NCBI GenBank assembly: GCA_016208315.1
Contig: JACQYF010000039.1
Location: 1 to 45,313 of the forward strand
Length of the DNA stretch: 45,313 nt
From: Chloroflexota bacterium
GTDB taxonomy: Bacteria; Chloroflexota; Anaerolineae; UBA4142
Reading direction: 5' to 3'
This document shows positions 22,938 through 32,287 of this stretch, in pieces (the stretch's first letter is position 1; each line of letters starts with the position of its first letter). Under the pieces are notes generated by a model. The model was not told where the DNA came from. It made no database searches and saw only the letters and a program-made list of their open reading frames with translations. A program made the translations under genes and the position numbers.

Positions 22938-23621
22938 TCAGGGTTTGCGGGCGGACAGGAGGATCGTTCGGCCGCGGGCGGCAAAGTAGGGCAGGTTTTC
23001 AAAGACGCGGTAGGCGATGACGCCCGCGGCGCGCAGGACGCGGAACCGTGAGAGAAATGGAAAGATGGTGCTGACGGATTCGACGACCAAGCCGGCCTTC
23101 TCGACGACGCGGCACACCTCGCCCACCGAGTAGACGCGCGCGTGATCGCCATCGGCAAAGTGCGCGGGGTCGGGATATCCCGCGTTGGGCGTGGCGAGCG
23201 CGATCCGCCCGCCCGCCTTGAGCACGCGATTCCATTCGCACAACGCCGCGCCTGCGTCCGGCAAATGCTCGATCACATGCTGTGCGACAATCGCATCGAA
23301 CGCGCCGGCGCGAATCGGCAGCGCGCCGTCCGCGCCGATGCGGACGAGGGCAGACCTGTCAGGTTTCCTCGGCTGCTTCGCAGCCGCATAACCTGACCGG
23401 TCTCGCCCGCGCGCCAACTCCAACGCCGTTTCCAACGTGTCCACGCCCACCGCCATCGCGCCGCGCGCGCTCAACAGCCGCAACAGTCCACCGCCGCCGC
23501 AGCCCACTTCCAAAACACGCGTGCCATTCGACACGCGTGCCAGGTCCATCAATTGCCGCGCTTCGATGCGCCAATCGCGCCACGATTCGCGGGCGGTGAA
23601 ATAGGAATCGGAATAAGCCAT
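22938..23621 (-). CDS. class I SAM-dependent methyltransferase
   Basis: 227 residues, ATG 23621. VLEVGCGGGGLLRLLSARGA is motif I, VGVDTLE motif II, FDAIVAQHVIEHLPD motif IV/V, LKAGGRIALATPN motif VI, as in Methyltransf_11 or UbiE-like proteins. The substrate is unknown. Residues about 73-90 are encoded by a 52-base nested palindrome (23352-23403) inserted between motifs II and III. It lies 11 bases after the GlgA-GlgP stop, in the same transcription unit. Confidence 0.8.
   Translation of the reverse strand: MAYSDSYFTARESWRDWRIEARQLMDLARVSNGTRVLEVGCGGGGLLRLLSARGAMAVGVDTLETALELARGRDRSGYAAAKQPRKPDRSALVRIGADGALPIRAGAFDAIVAQHVIEHLPDAGAALCEWNRVLKAGGRIALATPNAGYPDPAHFADGDHARVYSVGEVCRVVEKAGLVVESVSTIFPFLSRFRVLRAAGVIAYRVFENLPYFAARGRTILLSARKP
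23352..23403. repeat. 52-base nested palindrome inside the methyltransferase gene
   Basis: Outer arms AGACCTGTCAGGTT (23352-23365) and AACCTGACCGGTCT (23390-23403) pair with one mismatch. Inner arms CGGCTGC and GCAGCCG enclose TTC. It is translated in frame without a stop. Confidence 0.9.
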
Positions 23622-23632
23622 TTCTCCAATCT

Positions 23633-26600
23633 CTACCGAGTTGCCGCCGGTATGTAATATTTCGTCACGTACTCTTTCACCATGCGGCGGGTGATGAACT
23701 TGGGCGCAAGCGTGCGCATCGTGTGCTTCATCAACTGTACCCAGGCGTGCGGAATGCCGTCGGCGTCGCGGTTGTAATAGAGCGGCACGATGTCATTTTC
23801 GAGCGTGGCGTAGAACGATTCGGCGTCGGCGGCATCTTGCGCGTTGACGTCGTCCCACGCCTGGTCCGCGCCGATAGGCCAGCCGTTCAGTCCGCTAATA
23901 TAGCCCTCGCGCCACCAGCCGTCGAGGACGCTGAAATTGGGGACGCCATTGAGCGCGGCTTTTTGTCCGCTCGTGCCGCTCGCTTCGAGCGGGCGTCGCG
24001 GCGTGTTGGTCCACACGTCCACGCCTTGAACGAGGTGCCGCGCAATCGCAAGGTCATAATCCTCGACGAAGAAAAGGCGACCTTTCAATCCCGGCGTTTC
24101 GACGAGTTGCACGACCTCGCGGATAAATTCCTTGCCGGGATTATCGGCGGGATGCGCCTTGCCGGAAAAAATGATCTGCACCGGGCAGTCGGTCGAATTG
24201 AGAATGCGTTTCAGCCGCTCGACGTTGCGGAACATCAGGACGGCGCGCTTGTACGTGGCAAAGCGCCGCGCAAAGCCGAGCGTCAACGCGTCGGGTTTGA
24301 TTTCGCCACCGCGCGTTTGCGTCAAGTTGCGAATATAGTTCGCGAGATGCCGCTTTAGGCCGAGGTGGACGTTCCAGAGTTTTTCGTCGGGGACATTGGC
24401 GACTGCGCTCCACAACCCCGGATCGTCCATGCGCTCGCGCCAATCGCGCCCCAAGTATTCATCGTAAAGGGCTTGATACTCCGGCGCGAGCCACGTGCCG
24501 AGATGCACCCCGTTGGTGATATGACCAATGGGTGTCTCGTTCTCCGCGCGATCGGGCCAGAGAAAATGCCACATGCCGCGCGAGACCGCGCCGTGCAGTT
24601 CGCTCACGCCGTTCGCCGCATCCGAAAAGCGCAAGGCCAGCACCGTGAGACTGAACCTGGGGCCGCCCGGCAGGTCCTGCCACGCGAGGTCGAGGAACTG
24701 CTCGCGCGTCAACCCGAGCTGCTTCCAGAAATTCGCAAAATACTTTTCCATCAAGTCGAAGCTGAACGCGTCGTTGCCGGCCGGGACCGGGGTGTGCGTT
24801 GTAAAGACGGTGCTCGCGCGGATGGTTTCGCGCGCCGCGTCGAACGTCAACCCGCGCGCGACTAATTCGCGGGCGCGTTCCAACACCGAAAAGGCCGAGT
24901 GGCCTTCGTTCAAATGGTACACGCTCGGCTCGAAGCCCAACGCGCGCAGCGCGCGCACGCCGCCGATGCCCAGAACGATTTCTTGCGAGATGCGAATCTC
25001 ATGGTCGCCGCCGTAAAGCCGCGCGGCCAGTTCGCGGTCGGCGGGCGCGTTCGCGTCCACATCCGTGTCCATGAGAAAGAGCGGCACGCGTCCGGCTTGA
25101 ATGCGCCAGACCTTGGCATAGATCGTGCGCCCCGGCAGTTCGACGCTGATCACGATCTCGTTCCCATCGGCCCCTTTGGCCGGAACGGCCGGCGCAAGCG
25201 CAAAGTTCAATTTCTCATACAGCGCCTCTTGCCAGCCGTCCGCCGTTAGCCGCTGTGTGAAATATCCCTGCGGATACAAAAAGCCGATGCCGACGAACGG
25301 CAGGCCCAGATCGCTCGCCTCTTTGGTGTGATCGCCCGCGAGGATGCCGAGGCCGCCGCCGTAAATCGGCAGCGATTCGTGCAGACCGAACTCGGCGCAA
25401 AAATACGCAATGGGCTGGTCGCCAAAGTAGGGATAGGTCGTATTGAACCACGTCGCCTTGGCTTGGCGATATTGGTCGAACGCGGCGAGCGCCGAGTCGT
25501 AGCGTTTCAAATATTCCGGGTTCACGCTCGCGGCGTCGAGTTTTTCCGGGCCGACCTCGCGCAGGAATTTGACGGCATTGTAGCGCACGCGCTGCCAAAC
25601 CGCCGGATCAATGTCCTGGAAAACTTTGCGCCCGAACGGATGACAAGTCCACCACAGGTTGTACGCCAATTCGCCCAGCCGCGCGAGGCGCGGCGGCAGC
25701 GCGGCGATCTTGTCCGCGGTGCGCTGGATGTCCTCGGCGAGCGCGCGGGCCGCTTGGATCACGCGCTCTTTGTCGGCGATGGCCTTTTGATAGAGTTCGA
25801 CATAGCCCGCGGCGGAGGCGGTCCACGAAAAATCATGGGCCATCGCGCGCTGCTGCAATCGCCGCCAAACGTCCGGCAGGTGAAACGTCTGCACGGCGCG
25901 CACGATCGCCGCGAACATCGCCCAGCGATCGTACGCGCTGAAAACAAACCCGGTCCCGCGATCATAGCGCGCATCGAAATCCTGGACCGTATCCGCGAGG
26001 CCGCCGGTCGCGCGGACGACGGGCACGCAGCCGTAGCGCATCGCGATCATCTGGTTGGTCCCGCTCGGCTCGCTGCGCGAGGGCATCAAAAGCATGTCGC
26101 TGCCCGCGACGATCTTGCGCGCGAGGGTTTGGTTGAAGGTCAGAAAGACGGCCACGCGGTCGGGATATTGCCGGTGTAATCGCGTGAAGAAATCATGATA
26201 GTGCTGGTCGCCCGTACCCATCAGGATGAATTGCGCGTCCACCGTATCGAGCAGATGGTCAATGGTCTGGCTAACGAGGTCAATCCCTTTTTGATCGTTG
26301 AGCCGCGTCACCATTGCGACCAGCGGTATTTCGGCGCGCGTGGGCAGCCCGGCTTCGCTTTGAAGCGCGAACTTGTTCGCCGCGCGCGCGTCGAGCGAAT
26401 CGGCATCGAACGGCTGCGCGATGGAATCGTCGCGCGCCGGGTCAAAGTGGTTGACGTCTATGCCGTTGATGATGCCCGAGAGGTGGTCTTGACGCTCGCG
26501 CAGGATGGGGTCGAGCTTTTCGCCGAACTCGGGCGTCTGGATCTCGCGCGCGTAGGTTTCGCTGACGGTGTTGATCTCGTCCGCGAACAAAACGCCGCGC

Positions 26601-27217
26601 GCCATGAAATCGAGCACCTGGTTGATCTCGGGCGCGGCGTCGGGATGCGCGATAAAGCCATACGCCGCCAGCCCGGCGATCTCGAGGACGCGATAGCCAA
26701 AGATGCCCTGGTACGCAAGATTGTGAATCGTATAGACCGTCGCGGTGCGCGCGAAAAAGGGATCGGGCGCATAGATCGTGCGGAGCCAGTTGGGGATGAG
26801 GGCCGTGTGCCAGTCGTTGCAGTGGATCACGTCCGGCTGCCAGTCGAGACGCTTGAGCATTTCGAGCGCGGCGCGCGCAAAGAAAATGAAACGCTCGGCG
26901 TCGTCGGGATACATGTATATCCCTTCGCGGTCGAACAGTTCCCTGTTCTCGACAAAATAGACGGACACGTCTGTATCGCCCAGCTTGCCTTCGAGAATGG
27001 CCGCCGGCTTGCTCGCGCTGTCGAGCGGCACGGGGAACGGCTCGACCACTTGGCGCAAGCCGAAACGCGCGGGGTCAATGCGCCCATAGCGCGGCATCGC
27101 CACGCGCACGTCGTGGCCGAGCGCGCGCAGATGCTTGGGCAGCTCGCCGACGACATCGGCGACGCCGCCGGTTTTGGCGAACGGCGTAATTTCGGCGGAG
27201 AGGATGAGGATTCTCAT
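23633..27217 (-). CDS. glycogen synthase-alpha-glucan phosphorylase fusion
   Basis: 1194 residues from ATG 27217, which overlaps the HAD stop (ATGA). The first ~480 residues are a GT5 glycogen synthase: MRILILSAEITPFAKTGGVA with the KTGG ADP-glucose loop, DVIHCNDWHTALIP, and PSRSEPSGTNQMIAMRYG. After a short helical linker, residues about 500-1194 are an alpha-glucan phosphorylase of the short type. These comprise the DUF3417-like N-terminus (LGELAYNLWWTCHPFGRKVF), then EFGLHESLPIYGGGLGILAGD, VYHLNEGHSAF, and EASGTSGQKAALNGVPNFS with the pyridoxal-phosphate lysine. Synthesis and breakdown of storage glucan would sit on one chain. No frameshift or stop separates them. Confidence 0.9.
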   Translation of the reverse strand: MRILILSAEITPFAKTGGVADVVGELPKHLRALGHDVRVAMPRYGRIDPARFGLRQVVEPFPVPLDSASKPAAILEGKLGDTDVSVYFVENRELFDREGIYMYPDDAERFIFFARAALEMLKRLDWQPDVIHCNDWHTALIPNWLRTIYAPDPFFARTATVYTIHNLAYQGIFGYRVLEIAGLAAYGFIAHPDAAPEINQVLDFMARGVLFADEINTVSETYAREIQTPEFGEKLDPILRERQDHLSGIINGIDVNHFDPARDDSIAQPFDADSLDARAANKFALQSEAGLPTRAEIPLVAMVTRLNDQKGIDLVSQTIDHLLDTVDAQFILMGTGDQHYHDFFTRLHRQYPDRVAVFLTFNQTLARKIVAGSDMLLMPSRSEPSGTNQMIAMRYGCVPVVRATGGLADTVQDFDARYDRGTGFVFSAYDRWAMFAAIVRAVQTFHLPDVWRRLQQRAMAHDFSWTASAAGYVELYQKAIADKERVIQAARALAEDIQRTADKIAALPPRLARLGELAYNLWWTCHPFGRKVFQDIDPAVWQRVRYNAVKFLREVGPEKLDAASVNPEYLKRYDSALAAFDQYRQAKATWFNTTYPYFGDQPIAYFCAEFGLHESLPIYGGGLGILAGDHTKEASDLGLPFVGIGFLYPQGYFTQRLTADGWQEALYEKLNFALAPAVPAKGADGNEIVISVELPGRTIYAKVWRIQAGRVPLFLMDTDVDANAPADRELAARLYGGDHEIRISQEIVLGIGGVRALRALGFEPSVYHLNEGHSAFSVLERARELVARGLTFDAARETIRASTVFTTHTPVPAGNDAFSFDLMEKYFANFWKQLGLTREQFLDLAWQDLPGGPRFSLTVLALRFSDAANGVSELHGAVSRGMWHFLWPDRAENETPIGHITNGVHLGTWLAPEYQALYDEYLGRDWRERMDDPGLWSAVANVPDEKLWNVHLGLKRHLANYIRNLTQTRGGEIKPDALTLGFARRFATYKRAVLMFRNVERLKRILNSTDCPVQIIFSGKAHPADNPGKEFIREVVQLVETPGLKGRLFFVEDYDLAIARHLVQGVDVWTNTPRRPLEASGTSGQKAALNGVPNFSVLDGWWREGYISGLNGWPIGADQAWDDVNAQDAADAESFYATLENDIVPLYYNRDADGIPHAWVQLMKHTMRTLAPKFITRRMVKEYVTKYYIPAATR

Positions 27218-27957
27218 AGTCTCTCGATAATGTCGAGTATTTCCAGAAGGTCGCGTACCGTCGCGTCCGGTTGCATGGCCGGATCGTTCGCAGATTCTTC
27301 GGGAATCTTTTGCCACCAGTGGTTCTCGTTGCGATCAATGAGGATGCCGCGCATGCCCGCGTTGTGCGCGCCGAGAACGTCGTAGCGCGGCGCATCGCCG
27401 ACCATCGCGATTTCGCGTGGCGCGAGCTGCCACAGGTTTGCCACGTAATGAAAAATGTCGGGATTGGGTTTACGCCATCGGAGGCCCGCGCTGCTCGTGA
27501 CCGGATCGAGGTACGGCGCGAATCCCAGCCGGACGACGGCGCGCTGCACCAGCTCGTCGTCGTCCGCATTCGAGATCAGCCCGACGCGCAAGCCGCGCTC
27601 TTTGAGCCGCGCCAGCGCCTCGACCGATTCGGGATATACATGTTGATACTTTTCACCGACCGTTACGAATTGCTCGACCGCGCGCGGCAGCAAACCGTCG
27701 AGCGAGCGGTGTCCAAGCTGCGCGAGCGCCGTGCCCAGTGCCTCGGCGATTGTGTGCTCGATATTGGTTTCCTCGGCCAGTTTCCAGCCGTCCGCGCGCG
27801 CGGCATGAAAGAGCGCCGGAAAATCAGCGCCGACCGAAATTCCGTGCGTCCTCAAGAACGCCGAGAGCGCGGCATTGGCTTGAGCGTCAATCTCCTTGCC
27901 ATCGCCGTCCCAATACATTAACGTGCTTCCAAGATCGAAAATAACTCCGCGAATCAT
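27214..27957 (-). CDS. HAD-superfamily hydrolase
   Basis: 247 residues, ATG 27957 behind AAGGAG. The Rossmann-like HAD core shows FDLGSTLMY (motif I), LISNADD (motif II), KPNPDIF (motif III lysine) and MVGDAPRYDVLGAHNAGM (motif IV). The second aspartate of motif I (D-x-D) is Gly, as in dehalogenase-type members, so it may not be a classical phosphatase. It is the first gene of the glycogen transcription unit. Confidence 0.85.
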   Translation of the reverse strand: MIRGVIFDLGSTLMYWDGDGKEIDAQANAALSAFLRTHGISVGADFPALFHAARADGWKLAEETNIEHTIAEALGTALAQLGHRSLDGLLPRAVEQFVTVGEKYQHVYPESVEALARLKERGLRVGLISNADDDELVQRAVVRLGFAPYLDPVTSSAGLRWRKPNPDIFHYVANLWQLAPREIAMVGDAPRYDVLGAHNAGMRGILIDRNENHWWQKIPEESANDPAMQPDATVRDLLEILDIIERL

Positions 27958-27981
27958 AAACTCCTTGCCTTTGCTTGAATA

Positions 27982-30390
27982 TTACCGAACCGTCACGCTG
28001 GACACCAACAGCGCATCCAGCGATGAAACGCTTAATCCATTTGCCGCGCGAGCAATGCGCGGCTTGAGCCGTTGATCGTCCGCTGGCCGTCGCCAGCCAA
28101 TCTCGAGTTGATATTCGCCCGGGGGCGTATCGAGCGGCACGCGAAAATCGTACCGGTCACGAAATAGCTTGCCCGTCGTCCAGTGCGCCAGTTCGTGCTC
28201 GCCGGGATTCTGCTTGTCCTGTTGTCCCCAGAGGGGATTGTTGGTCTCTGGATTGAACGCGCTGCCCAGCAGGTGAACGAACGCGTCCGCCGATTCTCGC
28301 GCGGGCTGCTCCAATTGCCAATAGAGTGTCATGCTCACCCAATCGCCCGGCTTCAAGTTCGCGCTCTCAAGCGAGTACGCGCACAGCCGCACTTGATCGC
28401 CAAAGCGAACGTCCGTCTGAACCTGAGCGCCCCGAACTGCCGCGCACGTCGAGTGGTCGCGGAACAATGTGGTCTGCGGATCAACCCAGGCGGCTTTGAC
28501 CGCGACGGCGAGAAGAATGAGTGGCAGGATGCTCCAGCCGTAGGCATTCAAATCGGATTGGCGCGCAACCCGATTCATCGGGTTTCCGCCTATTGAGGCG
28601 GACGATTGCATCGTCCGCTTGGGCCCGCGCCACACCACCGCCAACCCCAGCAACACCACAAACGTAACAACGGTGATCGCTTCGCCGATGTGCTGGACCA
28701 GCGTCCCCTCGTATTTTAGCACAATTCTGCGAGTCCCGGCAGGCACGTTGATTAACGTGTAGCCGGTCGTATCCTGCGGCGTGAGTGCTTGCGCTTGGTC
28801 GTCCACGTATCCGACCCATCCGGGGTAATAAAGCGTGTGAAGGGCCGCCACGAAGGGAACGGGCGATTCAATCGTCAATTCCAGCAAGCCGGTGCGCTGC
28901 CGCTGCTCGACGAGCCGCGCGCCCGCCGGAATATTCTCGATGGGCGAGGCCGTCACCTTTTGCAGCTCGGCCGCATTCAGCGGCGCAGCGCGCGTGATCG
29001 GCAAGAATTCGTCGAACGACGACAGCCCGAACGCGCGATGTTGTATCGCCGATTTGTGTACGTCGGCAATCGTGGGCGACGGCGCGAATTCGGCGTAGTG
29101 GTAGAACAACTGCGGGTAGAGCAAATTCAGGTGCATCGTCACATAAACGACGATCAGCGCACCCGCCGCAATTCCGGTGAATCGCTCCGGCAATTGTTTT
29201 AACGCATAACAGACGATAATCGCGCTGCTAATTCCGAGAATGCCGAGCAGTTTCCACCGAAACAGAAAGACGCTCAATCCGGGCAACGCCGACCACACGG
29301 GAGTTGCAGCATCAAGCTGCATCCAGAGTACGGCGAAACCGAAAAGCACGAGACCGGCGATCAAAAGCGCCGCGGCGGTTTGCTTTTTTCGAACCAGCAT
29401 TGCGACGACGGCGATGCCCAAGACCAGCGCGAGCGCGTGCAGCAACCCGTCCGGCGATTCGCCCATGCGATTGTTGCCCAGCCCGATGTCGAGGTTCTGC
29501 GGCAGCGCGAGAATGTCTTGCAGGCGAAAAGGATTGAGCACGGGATTGGCGTAATCAATCTGGAGCGCGTTGTCGAACTGGACGTTCTTGACTTGTATGG
29601 GAAAAGGCAGCATGTAGAACGCCGCAAGCAGCACTCCGCCAAACAGTGGGACGAGCGCTTGAGCCGCATCCTTGATCCCGCCGCGCAGCCACAGAAAGAG
29701 AATCACGAGGCCCGCCAACGGCGCTAACAGAAACGCGGTCTGGCTGTGAATCAGGATGATGGCGGCAAGACAAAGCGCGGCGAGCAGCAAGCGCAAGCCC
29801 GAAGGACGCTCGACAAAGCGAATGAGCAGCCACAGCATCATCGGGAACAGCGCGAGCGCAATGCCCGATGGCGCGCCGCGCTCGAATAAGTCGCGCAAAA
29901 GATAGCCGGAATAGATAAAGACCGCCGCGCCGGCGAGCGCGATGTCCGCGCGCTTGACGAGCGCCAGCGCGAGACCAAACATGCCCGCCGAACCTGCCAC
30001 CAGGCCGAGCGCCACGAGCACGCGCCAACTCATGGGGATGGAGATTCCCGTCAGGTGGAAGGCATCCATGAGCGAATACGCCAGCGGCGGATAGAGCGAG
30101 AAAAACGGCCCGCCCAACCCGGCGTTGATCGGCTGCGCCCAACGCGGATACAGCCAGCCGTCGGCGTGCGCGTCCGAGTACACGACGGCGCGATAAATAT
30201 GAAACTCCGCCGTATCGTATCCGTACTCCTCGATCGGAACGGCGAGCGCCTGATACACCGCAAAAATCGGCAGTAGAATAGCGACGAGCCAGTACAAGGA
30301 TGTTGTCTTTTGTTGATTCCAATGCTTGATGGTATAATTTCCTTCAGAACGATCGGATTGCACGCAGGAGTGTGGGAGAATGCACGGCAC
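27982..30390 (-). CDS. polytopic membrane protein, GT-C/YfhO-like
   Basis: Up to 802 residues. The start is uncertain: the longest frame begins with GTG 30390, but TTG near 30301, just before LYWLVAILLPIFAVYQ, is possible. About twelve membrane segments span residues 30-430. The first loop has YGYDTAEFHIYRAVVYSD, the GT-C-type acidic loop, and is followed by a large extracytoplasmic region ending in beta-rich modules. It is a relative in architecture of the protein at 12389-14863. A 51-base triple-hairpin element (28565-28615) is translated in frame at the junction after a membrane segment (QSSASIGGNP). Divergent from the GT2 gene, which suggests a joint role in surface glycan assembly. Confidence 0.65.
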   Translation of the reverse strand: MPCILPHSCVQSDRSEGNYTIKHWNQQKTTSLYWLVAILLPIFAVYQALAVPIEEYGYDTAEFHIYRAVVYSDAHADGWLYPRWAQPINAGLGGPFFSLYPPLAYSLMDAFHLTGISIPMSWRVLVALGLVAGSAGMFGLALALVKRADIALAGAAVFIYSGYLLRDLFERGAPSGIALALFPMMLWLLIRFVERPSGLRLLLAALCLAAIILIHSQTAFLLAPLAGLVILFLWLRGGIKDAAQALVPLFGGVLLAAFYMLPFPIQVKNVQFDNALQIDYANPVLNPFRLQDILALPQNLDIGLGNNRMGESPDGLLHALALVLGIAVVAMLVRKKQTAAALLIAGLVLFGFAVLWMQLDAATPVWSALPGLSVFLFRWKLLGILGISSAIIVCYALKQLPERFTGIAAGALIVVYVTMHLNLLYPQLFYHYAEFAPSPTIADVHKSAIQHRAFGLSSFDEFLPITRAAPLNAAELQKVTASPIENIPAGARLVEQRQRTGLLELTIESPVPFVAALHTLYYPGWVGYVDDQAQALTPQDTTGYTLINVPAGTRRIVLKYEGTLVQHIGEAITVVTFVVLLGLAVVWRGPKRTMQSSASIGGNPMNRVARQSDLNAYGWSILPLILLAVAVKAAWVDPQTTLFRDHSTCAAVRGAQVQTDVRFGDQVRLCAYSLESANLKPGDWVSMTLYWQLEQPARESADAFVHLLGSAFNPETNNPLWGQQDKQNPGEHELAHWTTGKLFRDRYDFRVPLDTPPGEYQLEIGWRRPADDQRLKPRIARAANGLSVSSLDALLVSSVTVR
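28565..28615. repeat. triple-hairpin element inside a membrane-protein gene
   Basis: Three adjoining palindromes: AACCCGAT/ATCGGGTT (28565-28582), CCGCCT/AGGCGG (28584-28599), CGGACGAT/ATCGTCCG (28597-28615). The whole is translated in frame on the minus strand. Confidence 0.9.
30310..30338 (+). promoter_or_regulatory. promoter for the GT2 glycosyltransferase
   Basis: TTGTTG (30310-30315), a 17-base spacer and TATAAT (30333-30338), inside the 5' part of the divergent membrane-protein gene if that gene uses its longest start. Confidence 0.55.
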
Positions 30391-30393
30391 GAA

Positions 30394-31227
30394 ATGTCTT
30401 CGAGGTGCGGCTTGGCGCTAGAAGCGAAACCGAAGGTGATGGTGGTGATGCCGGCTTATAACGCGGCCAAGACCATCGAGAAAACCTATGCGGATATTCC
30501 CAAGGACACGATCAGCCAAATCCTCGTCGTGGACGACCTCAGCCAGGACGACACCGTAGAGATCGCGCAACGGCTGGGCCTGGACGTCGTCGTCCACATT
30601 CAAAACCTCGGCTACGGGGGCAATCAGAAAACGTGCTACGTCCACGGTCTGGAAACGGATGCCGAGATCTTTGTCATGCTGCACGCCGACTATCAATACG
30701 ATTCCCGCCTCATCCCCGAACTCATTCGCCCGATTGTCGAGGGGCGAGCCGACTTGGTGCTTGGTTCGCGTTTTCTCGGCAAGGGAACTCTCGCGGGCGG
30801 GATGCCGCTCTACAAATACATCTCGAACCGCTTTCTGACGACGATGGAGAACCTGGTGTTGCGCCAACACTTGTCCGAGTGCCACACCGGATTCCGCGCC
30901 TACAGCCGTCGCTTTCTCGAGACCGTGCCCTTTGTGCTCAACTCCAACGATTTCGTTTTCGATACCCAGATCATCGTCCAGGCGGCGGCGTTCGGTTTCA
31001 AGATTTCGGAAATCGCCGTGCCGACGCGCTACTTTAAAGAGGCGTCGTCGGTCAACTTTAAGCGCAGCGTGATCTACGGACTCGCCACCCTCAAAGCGCT
31101 ACTGGAATTTGTGCTCGACCGCGCCGGCATCCGGCGCAGCGCGCGTTATCGCAAATCGCTCGACCAGGTCATCAGCCGTTTCCATCGCCGCCGCTTGCTG
31201 CGCCACAACAAGCCGTCGGATTCGTAA
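30394..31227 (+). CDS. GT2-family glycosyltransferase
   Basis: 277 residues from ATG 30394; GTG at 30370 behind AGGAG is a longer alternative. KVMVVMPAYNAAKTIEKTY and ILVVDDLSQDDTVEIAQ form the GT-A nucleotide-sugar site; MLHADYQYDSRLIPELI carries the metal-binding D-x-D-like position. LTGFRAYSRRF-type text (SECHTGFRAYSRRFLE) and FDTQIIVQAAAFGFKISEI match dolichol/polyprenol-phosphate sugar transferases. There is no C-terminal membrane pair, so it is probably cytoplasmic or peripheral. Its stop directly abuts that of the convergent dehydrogenase. Confidence 0.85.
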   Translation: MSSRCGLALEAKPKVMVVMPAYNAAKTIEKTYADIPKDTISQILVVDDLSQDDTVEIAQRLGLDVVVHIQNLGYGGNQKTCYVHGLETDAEIFVMLHADYQYDSRLIPELIRPIVEGRADLVLGSRFLGKGTLAGGMPLYKYISNRFLTTMENLVLRQHLSECHTGFRAYSRRFLETVPFVLNSNDFVFDTQIIVQAAAFGFKISEIAVPTRYFKEASSVNFKRSVIYGLATLKALLEFVLDRAGIRRSARYRKSLDQVISRFHRRRLLRHNKPSDS

Positions 31228-32241
31228 TCAGTATCCTCGCTCAGCGTCCATCCGATTCAACAACTCGTCCCCGCGCAAAAATCGCCGCAAATTCTCCGCG
31301 AACAACGCGACCGCGCGATCGTCGTAATGCGGCGTCGCGGACGAAACGTGCGGCGCGATCAGGGCATTCTCCAGTTTCCACAATTCGCTATCGGACGGCA
31401 GCGGCTCTTGCGCGAACACGTCCAGCCCCGCGCCCGCGATCCAATTCTCCTTCAGCGCGCGCACTAGCGCCGCTTGGTCCATAATCTCGCCCCGCGCGAT
31501 ATTCACGATGAACGCGGTTGGCTTGATCGCGCGCAGCTCGGCTTCGCCGATCAGTTGCCGCGTCGCTTGCGTGAGCGGCAGCGCGATCAACACAAAATCG
31601 GATTGGGCGAGCAGGTCGCGCAATTGGCCGGGAGTGAACCACGCGTCCGGCAATTTACCCTCGGGATCGCCCACGCCCGGCTCGGCGTAGCCGCGGTCCG
31701 CCTTGTCGCCGCTGCGCGTCATGGCGAGCACGCGCATGGCAAATCCCTGCTTGGCAATGCGCGCCACCTCGCGCCCGATGCTGCCGTAACCGACGACGCC
31801 CAGCGTCTTGCCCCGCATCTCCGCGCCGAGAAACGTCCGCCAGCGTTCCTTCGGCCATGCGCCGCCATCCTGCGTTCGCACCATGCGCGGCACACGGCGC
31901 GCGAGGGCCAGCATCATCGTGATCGCAAACTCGCCGATGGGCACGGCGTGGATGCCGCTGGATGTTGTGATCGGAATGCCGCTCTGTAGAATGGGGTGGT
32001 CCGTCAAGTGGTTCGTTCCGGCGCTGTGTAATTGCACCCAACGCAATTTGGGGCAGACGGACAGATCGCGCGGCGGCATAAAGCAGTAGAGGACTTGCTC
32101 GTCGCCGTCGAAAAACGCGCCGGTATCCATCCGGTCCCAATCTTCCTTCACCGACTTTTGGACAATCTCCAGTTCGGGCGATACGGCGCGCAGCCAGTCG
32201 AGTTGTTGCGCGTTAAAACGCAGGGTCAACAATACTTTCAA
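31228..32241 (-). CDS. D-isomer-specific 2-hydroxyacid dehydrogenase
   Basis: 337 residues, ATG 32241. The NAD-binding domain has LGVVGYGSIGREVARIA. The catalytic triad of the family is present: Arg in NIARGEIMD, Glu in FAQEPLP, His in APHVSSATPH. The N- and C-terminal flanking segments form the substrate domain. The substrate (glycerate, lactate or another 2-oxoacid) cannot be told. Upstream lies a short GGTCGCA repeat (about 32250-32266). Confidence 0.9.
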   Translation of the reverse strand: MKVLLTLRFNAQQLDWLRAVSPELEIVQKSVKEDWDRMDTGAFFDGDEQVLYCFMPPRDLSVCPKLRWVQLHSAGTNHLTDHPILQSGIPITTSSGIHAVPIGEFAITMMLALARRVPRMVRTQDGGAWPKERWRTFLGAEMRGKTLGVVGYGSIGREVARIAKQGFAMRVLAMTRSGDKADRGYAEPGVGDPEGKLPDAWFTPGQLRDLLAQSDFVLIALPLTQATRQLIGEAELRAIKPTAFIVNIARGEIMDQAALVRALKENWIAGAGLDVFAQEPLPSDSELWKLENALIAPHVSSATPHYDDRAVALFAENLRRFLRGDELLNRMDAERGY

Positions 32242-32287
32242 AGCGTAAGCTCCAGGTCGCAGGTCGCAATACCGGAAAAGAATTGCT

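Noticed and set aside
26195..27385. Long open frame opposite the GlgA domain
   Set aside because: The opposite strand encodes glycogen synthase with all motifs; this frame is an antisense shadow without family resemblance.
28157..28342. Small open frame on the minus strand within the membrane-protein gene
   Set aside because: It overlaps a well-supported coding frame and has no homology or ribosome site.
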